64,000 bases of DNA, from assembly GCA_964438705.1 (NCBI GenBank), contig CAYTKQ010000001.1, positions 124,001 through 188,000 on the forward strand. The letters are read 5' to 3'. The translations under genes were made by a program, and so were the position numbers. The notes under the pieces were generated by a model, which saw nothing but the letters and a program-made list of their open reading frames with translations, did not search any database and was not told where the DNA came from. The DNA is from Christensenella sp964438705. GTDB lineage: Bacteria > Bacillota > Clostridia > Christensenellales > Christensenellaceae. Positions 33,755 through 42,319 of this stretch are shown here, one piece after another. Each line of letters opens with the position of its first letter. The stretch's first letter is position 1.

Positions 33755-33783
33755 GAGCCGGCATTTGTGTCGGCTCTTTTTAT
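33755..33783 (+). terminator. Terminator between fakA and recG
   Basis: GAGCCG (33755-33760) pairs with CGGCTC (33771-33776) and is followed by TTTTTAT. The hairpin ends only 11 nt before the recG start, so recG must rely on readthrough or an internal promoter. Confidence 0.8.
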
Positions 33784-33793
33784 AGGGGAATTT

Positions 33794-35800
33794 ATGGTAT
33801 TATCCGATTCCGTAGCATGCCTTTCGGGCATTGGGGAAAAAACGCAGAAAACATTGCAGAAGGTTGGCGTTGCGACAATCGCCGATCTACTGTATTATTT
33901 ACCGCGCGCCTATAAGGATTTTTCCTTGTGCAAAAAACTCAATGAGGTGAAATTCGGTGAAACGGCTTTTATGTGCGTCAAGGTTTTTACGCTGCCGCAG
34001 ATAAAGCGCCCGAGACGCGGGCTTGAGATCACTTCCTTTCAGGTTACGGATGCCACGGGCATTGCGACGGTGGATATTTTCAATCAGTTTTATATCAAAC
34101 ATAATATCGTGCAGGGAAAAACGCTTTACATCTATGGGAAGCTGGAATCAAAATATGGGAAGATCAAGATATCGTCCCCGGAGCTTTATTTCAAGAAGCC
34201 GGAAAGTGATTTTTTGCCCCTCTATCCGCTCACGGCGGGCTTAACGCAGAACATGCTGCGCAAATTTGCACGGGAAGCCCTGAGCAATGTGGAAATTTTG
34301 GAGCCATATTCCGAAGGGTTTTTGCGTGGAAATGGTTTGATGCCGCTGAAGCAGGCTTTGAAGGAAATTCATTTTCCTTCCGAAATGAAGAATGCGGAAA
34401 AGGCGCGGATACGCATCGTGTTTGATGAGCTATTGGTTTTCAACCGTATGCTTGAGCTTCTCGGAAGTGAGAAGCGGATGAAAAACCATGCGCGCATCCG
34501 CAACGTGGAGGCAAAAAAATTTGAGCGACGGCTCGACTTTGCGCTGACAGGCGCGCAAAAGCGTGTGATGCGTGAGCTGCTCAATGACTTCGGCGGGGAA
34601 TGCGCGATGAATCGGCTTGTGCAGGGCGATGTGGGCAGCGGAAAGACGGTGATCGCTTTTTTTGCAATGTTTTGTATGCGCGAAAGCGGATATCAAAGTA
34701 TGCTGATGGCACCCACGGAAATCTTGGCACAGCAGCATTATGAGACGGCAAGACAGCTCTTTGCTGAAGAGGAAATCGTATGTGTGACGGGTGCGCAAAC
34801 CGCAAAGAAAAAAGCGGAGCTTCGTGAACGGATCGAAAGCGGCAGCGCGAAGATCATCATTGGAACACACGCATTGCTGTATGGAGACCTTGCTCTGGGC
34901 AGGCTGGGCCTCATCATTACGGATGAACAACACCGCTTTGGCGTCAAGCAACGCGCCGCACTTTCGGGGCAGCAAAATGTGCACACGCTCATCATGTCCG
35001 CAACACCGATCCCGCGTTCGCTTTCGCTTGTGCTGTTTGGGCATACGGATATCTCGGTCGTGGACGAGCTTCCGCCCGGAAGAAAGGAAATCAAAACCTA
35101 TCTGATCCATGGCAAAAAGTACGCCGATATGATCGGTTTTATTAGAAATGAATTGCGCGCAGGGCGGCAGACCTATATCGTCTGCCCCCTCATTGATGAC
35201 AGCGAGGAGCTGGACGCGAAATCCGCGAAGCAGATGTTCGGGGAGCTTGAACAATGTTATCCCGGCGTTTGCATGGCATTGATCCATGGCAAGTTGAAAA
35301 ATAAGGAAAAACAGGAGGTCATGGAGAGCTTTGCAGCGGGGAAGATCAACATTCTCGTCTCGACGACCGTGATCGAGGTGGGGATCAACGTGCCAAATGC
35401 AACCGTGATGGCGGTGATGAACGCGGAGCGGTTTGGCCTCGCGCAGCTTCATCAGCTTAGAGGACGCGTTGGAAGGGGCAGTCACCAGTCCTATTGCTTT
35501 CTCGTATCTGAAAACCAGAATGCGTATGAGCGGCTGCGCGTGCTTGTGAACAGCGGCGACGGGTTTGAGATTGCCGAACAGGATATGAAGCTACGCGGAA
35601 CGGGCGATCTTTTGGGAACGCGGCAGCATGGCGTGGGAACGCTTAGGATCGCAAACCTGATCGGTGACATGGACCTTCTGATAAAAACACGTGGCGTGCT
35701 GGAAGCGATCAAAAAGCAAGGCGGGATGGAGTACGAAGCCATCACAAAAATAGCGCAGGAAAAGTTGAAGGAAAAGTTGATTGAGATCGCGCTCAATTAA
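33794..35800 (+). CDS. recG: ATP-dependent DNA helicase RecG
   Basis: A 668-residue fork-reversal helicase. The N-terminal wedge domain with OB fold precedes Walker A in VQGDVGSGKTVIAFF. ITDEQHRFGVKQR is the DEQH box, and MSATPIPRS, VSTTVIEVGINVPNATVM and LHQLRGRVGRG are motifs III, V and VI. The C-terminal TRG-like region DMKLRGTGDLLGTRQHG is intact. The ATG at 33794 has AGGGGA 4 nt upstream and sits just behind a terminator hairpin; an alternative GTG at 33767 lies inside that hairpin. Confidence 0.96.
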   Translation: MVLSDSVACLSGIGEKTQKTLQKVGVATIADLLYYLPRAYKDFSLCKKLNEVKFGETAFMCVKVFTLPQIKRPRRGLEITSFQVTDATGIATVDIFNQFYIKHNIVQGKTLYIYGKLESKYGKIKISSPELYFKKPESDFLPLYPLTAGLTQNMLRKFAREALSNVEILEPYSEGFLRGNGLMPLKQALKEIHFPSEMKNAEKARIRIVFDELLVFNRMLELLGSEKRMKNHARIRNVEAKKFERRLDFALTGAQKRVMRELLNDFGGECAMNRLVQGDVGSGKTVIAFFAMFCMRESGYQSMLMAPTEILAQQHYETARQLFAEEEIVCVTGAQTAKKKAELRERIESGSAKIIIGTHALLYGDLALGRLGLIITDEQHRFGVKQRAALSGQQNVHTLIMSATPIPRSLSLVLFGHTDISVVDELPPGRKEIKTYLIHGKKYADMIGFIRNELRAGRQTYIVCPLIDDSEELDAKSAKQMFGELEQCYPGVCMALIHGKLKNKEKQEVMESFAAGKINILVSTTVIEVGINVPNATVMAVMNAERFGLAQLHQLRGRVGRGSHQSYCFLVSENQNAYERLRVLVNSGDGFEIAEQDMKLRGTGDLLGTRQHGVGTLRIANLIGDMDLLIKTRGVLEAIKKQGGMEYEAITKIAQEKLKEKLIEIALN

Positions 35801-35807
35801 AAACAGC

Positions 35808-35836
35808 TTGACAACGCAAAAGGAAACAATTATCAT
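35808..35836 (+). promoter_or_regulatory. Strong promoter for the histidine operon
   Basis: The consensus -35 TTGACA (35808-35813), a 17-bp spacer and TATCAT (35831-35836) lie 8 nt after the recG stop. Leader length before hisZ is only about 45 nt, too short for a T-box or a classical attenuator. Confidence 0.85.
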
Positions 35837-35864
35837 AGTAATGTAGTAGCGGTTTACTATACTA
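35834..35864 (+). promoter_or_regulatory. Operator-like dyads at the his promoter
   Basis: CATAGTAATGT (35834-35844) overlaps the -10 and is identical to the dyad core upstream of yerC. Counting outward there are two TAGTA units (35836-35840, 35844-35848) facing two TACTA units (35855-35859, 35860-35864), an imperfect palindrome over the transcription start. TrpR-family operators are built from similar ACTAG/CTAGT half-sites. A repressor bound here would block the promoter. Confidence 0.6.
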
Positions 35865-35886
35865 AATTATCGAAGAGATGTTGAAT

Positions 35887-37053
35887 ATGGAGAAGTTGAA
35901 ATTACAGGTACCGGCAGGGGCATGGGATTATCTTCCGGAAGAGTGCTCGGCAAAACGAAGAATTGAAGGGGAAATAAGGACGCGTTTTTTGATGAGCGGA
36001 TATCACGAGATCGAGACCCCGTCCTTTGAATATTATGATGTATTCATGCATGATTCAGTACCGTATGTGCAGGAAAATATGATGAAATTTTTCGATCAGA
36101 AGGGCCGGATTCTTGCCTTGCGTCCAGACTTGACCGGACCGATCGCGCGCGCGGCTGCCACCAAATTGCTTTTAAAACAGGATGTGCTGCGCCTTTGCTA
36201 TGTTGGAAATGCATTCGGTTTTTTGGACCGCGGGATCACGGGCAAAACGGAATTTACACAGGCGGGCGTTGAGTTGATTGGGAAAAAAGGAACAGACGCC
36301 GACGCGGAGGTGATCGCGCTGGCGATCGGCACGCTGCTCGGTATTGGGATCGAGGATTTTAAAATCGAACTAGGGCAGGTGGCTTATTTCAAAGGGCTGC
36401 TTGATGGTTCGGGGCTTGGTGAGGAGCAAACGGAACGCATTCGCTCGCTAGTGGATACCAAAAACAATGTAGAACTGGAATATGAGCTTTCCCGTTTGAA
36501 TATCGATGCGGATACGAAGCATGCTCTTTTGGAGCTTGGCGGGTTGTTTGGCGGGCAGGAGGCGCTTTTGCGTGCGGAAGGGCTCGCGAAAAACGATCTT
36601 TGCCGGGACGCAGTGCAAAACATCCGCGCGGTATTCGACATTTTATGTGACTTTGGTTATGAGAAATATTTGTCGATTGATTTTGGCATCCTCAACAACT
36701 TCAACTATTATTCGGGGATCATATTTCGGGGCATTTCAGACGGAATCGGCGCACCGATCCTTTCGGGCGGCCGTTACGATGAGCTGCTGCGGGAATTCGG
36801 CACTGACGCGCCCGCCACAGGTTTTGCTATGGGCATCAAGGAATTGCTTGTGGTGCTCGACCGCATGGGTAAGTTGGGCGGTGCAGTGCAAAAGACGGTG
36901 GTTGTGTGCGCGGAAGCAAAAGAACGTAAGGCGGCATTCGAATATGTGCAGGCTCTGCGCAAAGAGGGCCGGCGTGCCATTTTGGAGCTGAATGGAAACA
37001 GGGCCTATGACCCGGCGTTCTTCACATTGAGCGAATTTCAACAGAAAGGCTGA
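35887..37053 (+). CDS. hisZ: ATP phosphoribosyltransferase regulatory subunit HisZ
   Basis: A 388-residue class II synthetase-like protein without the anticodon-binding domain of HisRS. It forms a complex with the short HisG to give active, histidine-inhibited ATP phosphoribosyltransferase. Motif 2-like RPDLTGPIARAAATKLL and the later GILNNFNYYSGIIFRG, SGGRYDELLREFG and GFAMGIKELL are HisZ/HisRS-fold features. Placement directly before a short hisG rules for HisZ over hisS. Start ATG 35887 has GAAGAG 9 nt upstream, a weak site; an in-frame ATG at 35878 has none at proper spacing. It is first in the his operon. Confidence 0.93.
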   Translation: MEKLKLQVPAGAWDYLPEECSAKRRIEGEIRTRFLMSGYHEIETPSFEYYDVFMHDSVPYVQENMMKFFDQKGRILALRPDLTGPIARAAATKLLLKQDVLRLCYVGNAFGFLDRGITGKTEFTQAGVELIGKKGTDADAEVIALAIGTLLGIGIEDFKIELGQVAYFKGLLDGSGLGEEQTERIRSLVDTKNNVELEYELSRLNIDADTKHALLELGGLFGGQEALLRAEGLAKNDLCRDAVQNIRAVFDILCDFGYEKYLSIDFGILNNFNYYSGIIFRGISDGIGAPILSGGRYDELLREFGTDAPATGFAMGIKELLVVLDRMGKLGGAVQKTVVVCAEAKERKAAFEYVQALRKEGRRAILELNGNRAYDPAFFTLSEFQQKG

Positions 37054-37059
37054 GCGAAC

Positions 37060-37692
37060 ATGGAACTGACAATCGCGCTTGCCAAGGGCAGGCTTGCAAA
37101 ATTTGCGATCGCATTGTTTGATAAATGCGGCATCGACACATCGGAATTAAAGGAAGACACGCGCAAGCTGGTGGTGTACGACCGGAAAAACGAGCTGCGG
37201 TTCGTTCTGGTAAAGCCGTCGGATGTTCCTGTCTACGTTTATCGCGGCGTGGCAGACATTGGCATCGCGGGGAAAGATACGCTGCTCGAGGAGGGGCTTC
37301 CCCTCTATGAGATGCTCGATTTGAAGAGTGGAAAATGCAAGATGTGTGTCGCCGGGTATCCGCGGCAAAAAGAACGCATCACCTCAAACATCACGCGCGT
37401 CGCGACCAAATATCCGCGCGTTGCCAAGATGTATTACGATGAAAAGGGTGAAGGCATCGAAATCATCAAGCTGAATGGCAGCATCGAGCTTGCACCCATC
37501 CTCGACCTATCTGACGTGATCGTCGACATTGTGGAAAGCGGAACGACCATCCGCGAAAACGGCCTAAGCATTCTGGAAGAAATTTGTGATATCAGTGCGC
37601 GCCTTGTCGTCAATCAGGTCAGCTTAAAGACCAAATCGGAGAAAATCCAGCCTCTGATCGAAAAAATGAAATTTGCTCTGGAGGAACTTTGA
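37060..37692 (+). CDS. hisG: ATP phosphoribosyltransferase catalytic subunit (short form)
   Basis: A 210-residue HisG-S that starts histidine synthesis by joining ATP and PRPP. LTIALAKGRLAK, GVADIGIAGKDTLLEEG, ITRVATKYPRVAKMYYDEKG and DVIVDIVESGTTIRENGL (PRPP-binding) are conserved. The short form lacks the regulatory C-terminal domain and therefore needs HisZ, which is encoded 6 nt upstream. hisD follows after one base. Confidence 0.97.
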   Translation: MELTIALAKGRLAKFAIALFDKCGIDTSELKEDTRKLVVYDRKNELRFVLVKPSDVPVYVYRGVADIGIAGKDTLLEEGLPLYEMLDLKSGKCKMCVAGYPRQKERITSNITRVATKYPRVAKMYYDEKGEGIEIIKLNGSIELAPILDLSDVIVDIVESGTTIRENGLSILEEICDISARLVVNQVSLKTKSEKIQPLIEKMKFALEEL

Positions 37693-37693
37693 T

Positions 37694-38977
37694 ATGCTGC
37701 CCATCATTTCGTCACGCGAAACAGAAACCATCAAAAAAAGGCTGCTTGAACGCGCACAGACAGATTATACAGAGCAGCAAACGGCTGTGGATGCCATTCT
37801 GCGCGACATACGTGAAAAAGGAGACGATGCGTTGTTCTCCTGCATTGAGCGTTTCGACGGCTATTCCGCAAATCCCGAAAATCTGCTCGTGAGTGAGGAA
37901 GAGATCGACCGGGCGTTTTCACAGACCGATGCGCAGCTTCTTGCGATCATGCGCGAAGCGGCGCAAAACATCGAAGCGTTTCACAATATGCAAAAACGTG
38001 AAAACTGGTTTATGGAAAGCGACGGGAAATACTTGGGACAGCTTTATTTGCCTGTAGAAAATGCGGGCGTATATGTTCCGGGCGGAAAAGCGGCCTATCC
38101 CTCGAGCGTTTTGATGAACATCATTCCCGCAAAATGTGCGGGCGTTCCCAATATTTTCGTCGCGACCCCTGCGCAGGGCGGAGCCGTCAACCCCGCGACG
38201 ATCGCGGCGGCAAAAATTGCGGGCGCGCATAAGATTTACAAGATGGGCGGCGCACATGCAATCGCGGCGTTTGCCTTTGGAACGCAGAGCGTACCCCAAA
38301 TGGATAAGATCACCGGACCGGGCAATATTTACGTTGCGCTTGCCAAAAAGAGCGTCTACGGGCAGGTGGGGCTGGATATGATCGCCGGGCCGTCGGAGGT
38401 TCTGGTCATCGCGGATGAAAGCGCGAATGAAACATTCATTGCGGCGGATTTTCTTTCGCAGGCCGAGCACGACGAGCTTGCGGCGTGTATCCTTGTGACA
38501 ACGAGCAGCGAAAAGGCGAAGGCTGTGCGCGACGAGATATTAAGGCAGGCGGAAGTGCTTCCGAAGCGTGAGATTGTGATGAAGTCCCTTGAAAACTATG
38601 GCACGATCATCGTTGCACAGGATATGGATGACGCGGTACGCGTCTCCAATTTGATTGCCCCGGAGCATCTGGAAATTTGTACGGAAAACGTACGGGAGCT
38701 TCTTGCGGGCATCCGCAACGCAGGGTCGATCTTTCTGGGAGAATATTCGCCCGAACCGCTTGGGGATTATTTCGCGGGTACGAATCATGTGTTGCCCACA
38801 AACGGCACGGCGCGGTTCTCTTCTCCGCTGAATGTTGATGATTTCCAAAAGAAATCCAGTGTGATATACTATTCCAAAGAAGCGTTTGAAAAGGTTTACC
38901 GCAAGGTTTCGGCCTTTGCGCACGCGGAAGGGCTGGACGCGCACGCGCGCTCGGCGGCGATCCGGTTTGAGGACTGA
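37694..38977 (+). CDS. hisD: Histidinol dehydrogenase
   Basis: A 427-residue zinc enzyme that oxidises histidinol to histidine in two NAD+ steps. YVPGGKAAYPSSVLMNIIPAK, KMGGAHAIAAFAFGT, KITGPGNIYVALAK, DMIAGPSEVLVIAD, FLSQAEHDELAA and the late GTNHVLPTNGTARF contain the zinc ligands and the catalytic Glu-His pair. ATG 37694 has GGAGG overlapping the end of hisG. Its position third in the operon, before hisB, is usual. Confidence 0.97.
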   Translation: MLPIISSRETETIKKRLLERAQTDYTEQQTAVDAILRDIREKGDDALFSCIERFDGYSANPENLLVSEEEIDRAFSQTDAQLLAIMREAAQNIEAFHNMQKRENWFMESDGKYLGQLYLPVENAGVYVPGGKAAYPSSVLMNIIPAKCAGVPNIFVATPAQGGAVNPATIAAAKIAGAHKIYKMGGAHAIAAFAFGTQSVPQMDKITGPGNIYVALAKKSVYGQVGLDMIAGPSEVLVIADESANETFIAADFLSQAEHDELAACILVTTSSEKAKAVRDEILRQAEVLPKREIVMKSLENYGTIIVAQDMDDAVRVSNLIAPEHLEICTENVRELLAGIRNAGSIFLGEYSPEPLGDYFAGTNHVLPTNGTARFSSPLNVDDFQKKSSVIYYSKEAFEKVYRKVSAFAHAEGLDAHARSAAIRFED

Positions 38978-38989
38978 AAGGGGACGAAT

Positions 38990-39577
38990 ATGGCTAGGAC
39001 GGGAACAGTCGACAGAAAGACCATGGAAACAAACATCATGCTAAAGCTCGCTTTGGACGGTACGGGCGACTGCAAAACGCATACCGGCATAGGCTTTTTC
39101 GATCACATGATGGTTTTACTCGCAAAGCACGCGATGATTGATATGGAGCTTGCCTGCAATGGCGATATTGAGGTGGACGCGCATCATACGGTGGAGGACT
39201 GCGGGATCGTTCTGGGAGAGGCACTCAAGGAAGCGCTTGGGGACAAAGCAGGCATTCGCCGCTACGCGACGAAATTTGTGCCGATGGACGAGGCGCTTGT
39301 GATGGCGAACCTCGACATCAGCGGAAGGCCTTATTTTGTATACAATGTGGAGCTGATGCACGATAAAGCGGGTGAGTTTGACGCGGAGCTGTGCGAGGAA
39401 TTTTTCCGCGCCGTTTGCATGAATGCGGGGCTCACCTTGCACCTGAATCTGCAATATGGGAAAAATACGCACCACATCATTGAGGCGTGCTTCAAGGCCT
39501 TCGGACAGGCGCTGCGCGAAGCAGTCTCCATCGATCCCGAAATCAACGGCGTGTTTTCAACGAAGGGTCTTTTATGA
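38990..39577 (+). CDS. hisB: Imidazoleglycerol-phosphate dehydratase
   Basis: A 195-residue single-function IGPD; there is no fused phosphatase domain. The metal-binding motifs GIGFFDHMM, DAHHTVEDCGI and the later HHIIEACFKAFGQAL are intact. It makes imidazole-acetol phosphate. The next enzyme, HisC, is not encoded in this operon. The stop overlaps the hisH start (ATGA). Confidence 0.97.
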   Translation: MARTGTVDRKTMETNIMLKLALDGTGDCKTHTGIGFFDHMMVLLAKHAMIDMELACNGDIEVDAHHTVEDCGIVLGEALKEALGDKAGIRRYATKFVPMDEALVMANLDISGRPYFVYNVELMHDKAGEFDAELCEEFFRAVCMNAGLTLHLNLQYGKNTHHIIEACFKAFGQALREAVSIDPEINGVFSTKGLL

Positions 39578-40179
39578 TTGCGATCGTCGATTATGGAATG
39601 GGCAACCTGCGCAGTGTTCAAAAGGCCTTCGAGTTTTTGGGATTTGAAGCTTGTGTGACGGATCAGAAACAAGCGATCAGAGACGCGGATCACATCGTGC
39701 TGCCGGGGGTGGGGGCGGCTGCAGACGCAGTTGCGAACCTCCAAAAGCGCGGGCTCACAGAGGAGTTGCGAAAACAGGCGCAGAGCGGAAAACCATTTTT
39801 GGGCATCTGCCTCGGGATGCAGCTATTGTTCGAAAAGAGCTGCGAAAACGGTGCTTACGAGATGCTTGGCATCATCGGTGGCGAGGTAAAGCCGTTTGCG
39901 GTACAGAATCTGCGCGTGCCGCATATGGGCTGGAACTCCCTGAAAATAAAGGACAATCCCCTGTTTCAAGAGAACGGGGAAGAGCAGTTTGTCTATTTCG
40001 TGCATTCTTATCACGCCGATGGTGTGGCAGAGGAAAATTGTATCGCAATGACGGAATATGGCTATGATTTTGTTTCCGCAATACAAAAAGACAATATATT
40101 CGGCTTACAGTTCCATCCGGAAAAGAGCGGGGAAACCGGCCTTTCCATGCTGAAAAATTTTGGAGGTTTGAAACGATGA
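39574..40179 (+). CDS. hisH: Imidazole glycerol phosphate synthase glutaminase subunit HisH
   Basis: A 201-residue class I glutamine amidotransferase that feeds ammonia to HisF. VDYGMGNLRSV is the N-terminal signature, the nucleophilic cysteine is in GICLGMQLLF, and GLQFHPEKSG gives the catalytic His and Glu. ATG 39574 overlaps hisB by 4 nt; longer readings into hisB are not credible. It overlaps hisA by 4 nt. Confidence 0.96.
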   Translation: MIAIVDYGMGNLRSVQKAFEFLGFEACVTDQKQAIRDADHIVLPGVGAAADAVANLQKRGLTEELRKQAQSGKPFLGICLGMQLLFEKSCENGAYEMLGIIGGEVKPFAVQNLRVPHMGWNSLKIKDNPLFQENGEEQFVYFVHSYHADGVAEENCIAMTEYGYDFVSAIQKDNIFGLQFHPEKSGETGLSMLKNFGGLKR

Positions 40180-40889
40180 AAATTTATCCGGCAATCGATA
40201 TCAGAGACGGAAAATGTGTAAGGCTGATGCAGGGAGAGCTGCAGCGTTCCACCGATTACGGCGACCCGATCGAGATGGCAAAGCGTTGGGAGGACGAAGG
40301 CGCTTACTATCTGCACGTTGTTGACCTCGACGCGGCTTTTTCGGGCTCGTTTGTGAATCAGGACACCATCACGAAGCTCGTGCAGTCCATCAAGATTCCG
40401 GTACAGATGGGTGGTGGCGTACGGACGAAAGAGGACATCCGCGTGCGTCTTGACGACGCGGGGATTTCCCGCGTCATCCTTGGAACGGTTGCGGTAGAGG
40501 ACCCGGAGCTCGTGAAATGGGCGGTATCGCGCTATAAGGACAGGATTGCGGTAGGCATCGACGCAAAGGAAGGCGAGGTGGCCATCAAGGGCTGGGCAGA
40601 GAATTCAGGCATCGATCCGGTGCAGCTCGCGCAGGAGATGCACGCGCTTGGCGTTGCGAACATCATCTATACGGACATCTCCAAAGACGGTATGATGGAA
40701 GGCCCCAACCTTGAGAAAACAGAGCAGATTGTAAAGAAAACGTGGATGAACCTGATAGCCTCCGGCGGCATCAGCAGCCTTGACGACATCCGCAAGGTGC
40801 GCGAGACGGGCGCTTGCGGGTGTATCGTGGGACGTGCGCTTTACGACAGTGCGTTTACGTTGCAGGATGCGATGAAGGCGGGCAAATAA
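40176..40889 (+). CDS. hisA: ProFAR isomerase HisA
   Basis: A 237-residue (beta/alpha)8 isomerase. The catalytic acid-base aspartate is D8 in YPAIDIRDGK and the second lies in YTDISKDGM. QMGGGVRTKEDI and ASGGISSLDDI are the two phosphate-binding loops. It shares one base with the hisF start. HisA and HisF are homologous barrels, and the internal two-fold symmetry is visible in the repeated GGG/GGI loops. Confidence 0.97.
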   Translation: MKIYPAIDIRDGKCVRLMQGELQRSTDYGDPIEMAKRWEDEGAYYLHVVDLDAAFSGSFVNQDTITKLVQSIKIPVQMGGGVRTKEDIRVRLDDAGISRVILGTVAVEDPELVKWAVSRYKDRIAVGIDAKEGEVAIKGWAENSGIDPVQLAQEMHALGVANIIYTDISKDGMMEGPNLEKTEQIVKKTWMNLIASGGISSLDDIRKVRETGACGCIVGRALYDSAFTLQDAMKAGK

Positions 40890-41650
40890 TGCTCACAAGA
40901 AGGATCATTCCGTGCCTCGACGTTCATGCGGGGCGCGTGGTAAAGGGTGTTAATTTTGTCGATTTAAAGGATGCGGGCGATCCGGTCGAAATCGCGAAGG
41001 CGTACAATGAACAGGGGGCGGACGAGCTCACGTTCCTCGACATCACGGCGTCGTCGGACGACCGGGGGATCATGGAGGATGTGGTGGCGCGCACGGCGGA
41101 GCAGGTGTTTATTCCGCTGACGGTAGGCGGAGGCATACGCACGGTGGAGGATTTCAGGCGTATTTTGAAGGCGGGCGCGGACAAAATATCCATCAATTCC
41201 ACGGCGATCAAGACCCCGCAGCTCATTAACGACGCGGCGGTGCGGTTTGGAAGCCAATGCGTTGTGGTCGCGATTGACGCCAAGAAGAATGTGGAAGGAA
41301 GATATGAAGTATATCTGAACGGCGGGCGGGTCAATACAGGCCTCGAAGCGGTCGCGTGGGCGAAAGAAGCCGTTGCGCGCGGCGCGGGTGAAATTCTTTT
41401 GACCAGCATGGATGCGGACGGCACAAAGGCGGGATATAATGTCGAGCTTACCAAAATGGTATGCGAAAACGTCGGTGTGCCGGTGATCGCATCCGGTGGC
41501 GCGGGGAAGCTCGAGCATTTTACGGAAGTGATACAAAAGGCGGACGCGAGCGCCGTATTGGTCGCGTCGTTGTTCCATTATAAAGAAATGACGATCCGGC
41601 AGGTGAAGGATTATCTGCGGGAAAATAGGATCGCAGTGAGGAGCAGTTAA
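40889..41650 (+). CDS. hisF: Imidazole glycerol phosphate synthase cyclase subunit HisF
   Basis: A 253-residue barrel that, with HisH, makes imidazole glycerol phosphate and AICAR. Catalytic D11 sits in IIPCLDVHAGRVVKG. LTVGGGIRTVEDF and IASGGAGKLEHF are the phosphate loops, and TSMDADGTKAGYN contains the second-half signature. The ATG shares one base with the hisA stop. hisIE follows after one base. Confidence 0.97.
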   Translation: MLTRRIIPCLDVHAGRVVKGVNFVDLKDAGDPVEIAKAYNEQGADELTFLDITASSDDRGIMEDVVARTAEQVFIPLTVGGGIRTVEDFRRILKAGADKISINSTAIKTPQLINDAAVRFGSQCVVVAIDAKKNVEGRYEVYLNGGRVNTGLEAVAWAKEAVARGAGEILLTSMDADGTKAGYNVELTKMVCENVGVPVIASGGAGKLEHFTEVIQKADASAVLVASLFHYKEMTIRQVKDYLRENRIAVRSS

Positions 41651-41651
41651 A

Positions 41652-42254
41652 ATGGAAATCAAATTTGATGAGAAGGGACTTGTGCCCGCCATCGCGCAAG
41701 AGGCGCGTACGGGTGTTGTGCTCATGCAGGCATACATGAATCAGGAGGCGTTCGACAAGACACTTGAAACGGGCTATGCGCATTATTATTCCCGATCGCG
41801 CAGCAAGCTGTGGAAAAAGGGTGAAACGTCGGGTAACTTGCAAAAGGTGATGCGCGTGAAACTCGACTGCGACGGCGATTGTGTGCTGCTTGAGGTAGAG
41901 CAAACGGGCGTCGCGTGCCATACGGGCAGTCCCTCCTGTTTTTTCAACACGATACGCGAAAATGAAAAAGTTGCCAATGCATCACTGCTGTACGAATTAT
42001 ATGAACTGATCGCGGACCGGAAGAAACATCCGAAGGAAGGCTCCTACACAAACTATCTGTTTGAAAAAGGAATCGATAAAATATTGAAGAAGGTGGGCGA
42101 GGAGAGCGCGGAGGTCATTATCGCGTCTAAAAACCCGGGGACCTCCGAGCTTCAATACGAGGCGGCTGACCTAATCTATCATCTGCTTGTGCTGATGAAC
42201 GAGAAAGGATTGACACTCACCGAGCTGTTCGGTGAGCTGGAAGGCAGAAGATAA
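41652..42254 (+). CDS. hisIE: Bifunctional PR-AMP cyclohydrolase / PR-ATP pyrophosphohydrolase
   Basis: A 200-residue fusion. Residues 1-~105 are HisI (VLMQAYMNQEAFDKTLETG, YYSRSRSKLWKKGETSGN, and the zinc-binding CDGDCVLL and GVACHTGSPSCFF). Residues ~115-200 are HisE (LYELYELIADRKKHP, KVGEESAEVIIASKN, EAADLIYHLLVLM). They do steps two and three of histidine synthesis. It ends the operon. No intrinsic terminator is seen before the rpsB promoter 10 nt on. Confidence 0.97.
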   Translation: MEIKFDEKGLVPAIAQEARTGVVLMQAYMNQEAFDKTLETGYAHYYSRSRSKLWKKGETSGNLQKVMRVKLDCDGDCVLLEVEQTGVACHTGSPSCFFNTIRENEKVANASLLYELYELIADRKKHPKEGSYTNYLFEKGIDKILKKVGEESAEVIIASKNPGTSELQYEAADLIYHLLVLMNEKGLTLTELFGELEGRR

Positions 42255-42263
42255 CGAAAAGGC

Positions 42264-42293
42264 TTGCAAATCAAGAAGCCGCTGTGATATAAT
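42264..42293 (+). promoter_or_regulatory. Promoter for rpsB-tsf
   Basis: TTGCAA (42264-42269) and TATAAT (42288-42293) have an 18-bp spacer and an extended TGA -10. The 11-mer TGTGATATAAT is the same as in the gatC promoter. Confidence 0.75.
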
Positions 42294-42319
42294 ATCAAAC
42301 GATAACGCACTCGCGCAGA

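Noticed and set aside
35837..35886. T-box or classical his attenuator leader
   Set aside because: The leader is under 50 nt with no His codon run, terminator or T-box sequence; control by a DNA-binding repressor fits better.
35887..37053. Histidyl-tRNA synthetase (hisS)
   Set aside because: It lacks the C-terminal anticodon-binding domain and is followed at once by a short-form hisG, so HisZ is the better call.
42261..42280. GGCTT/AAGCC inverted repeat after hisIE as his terminator
   Set aside because: The stem is only 5 bp with a 10-nt loop, has no T tract, and overlaps the rpsB -35 region.
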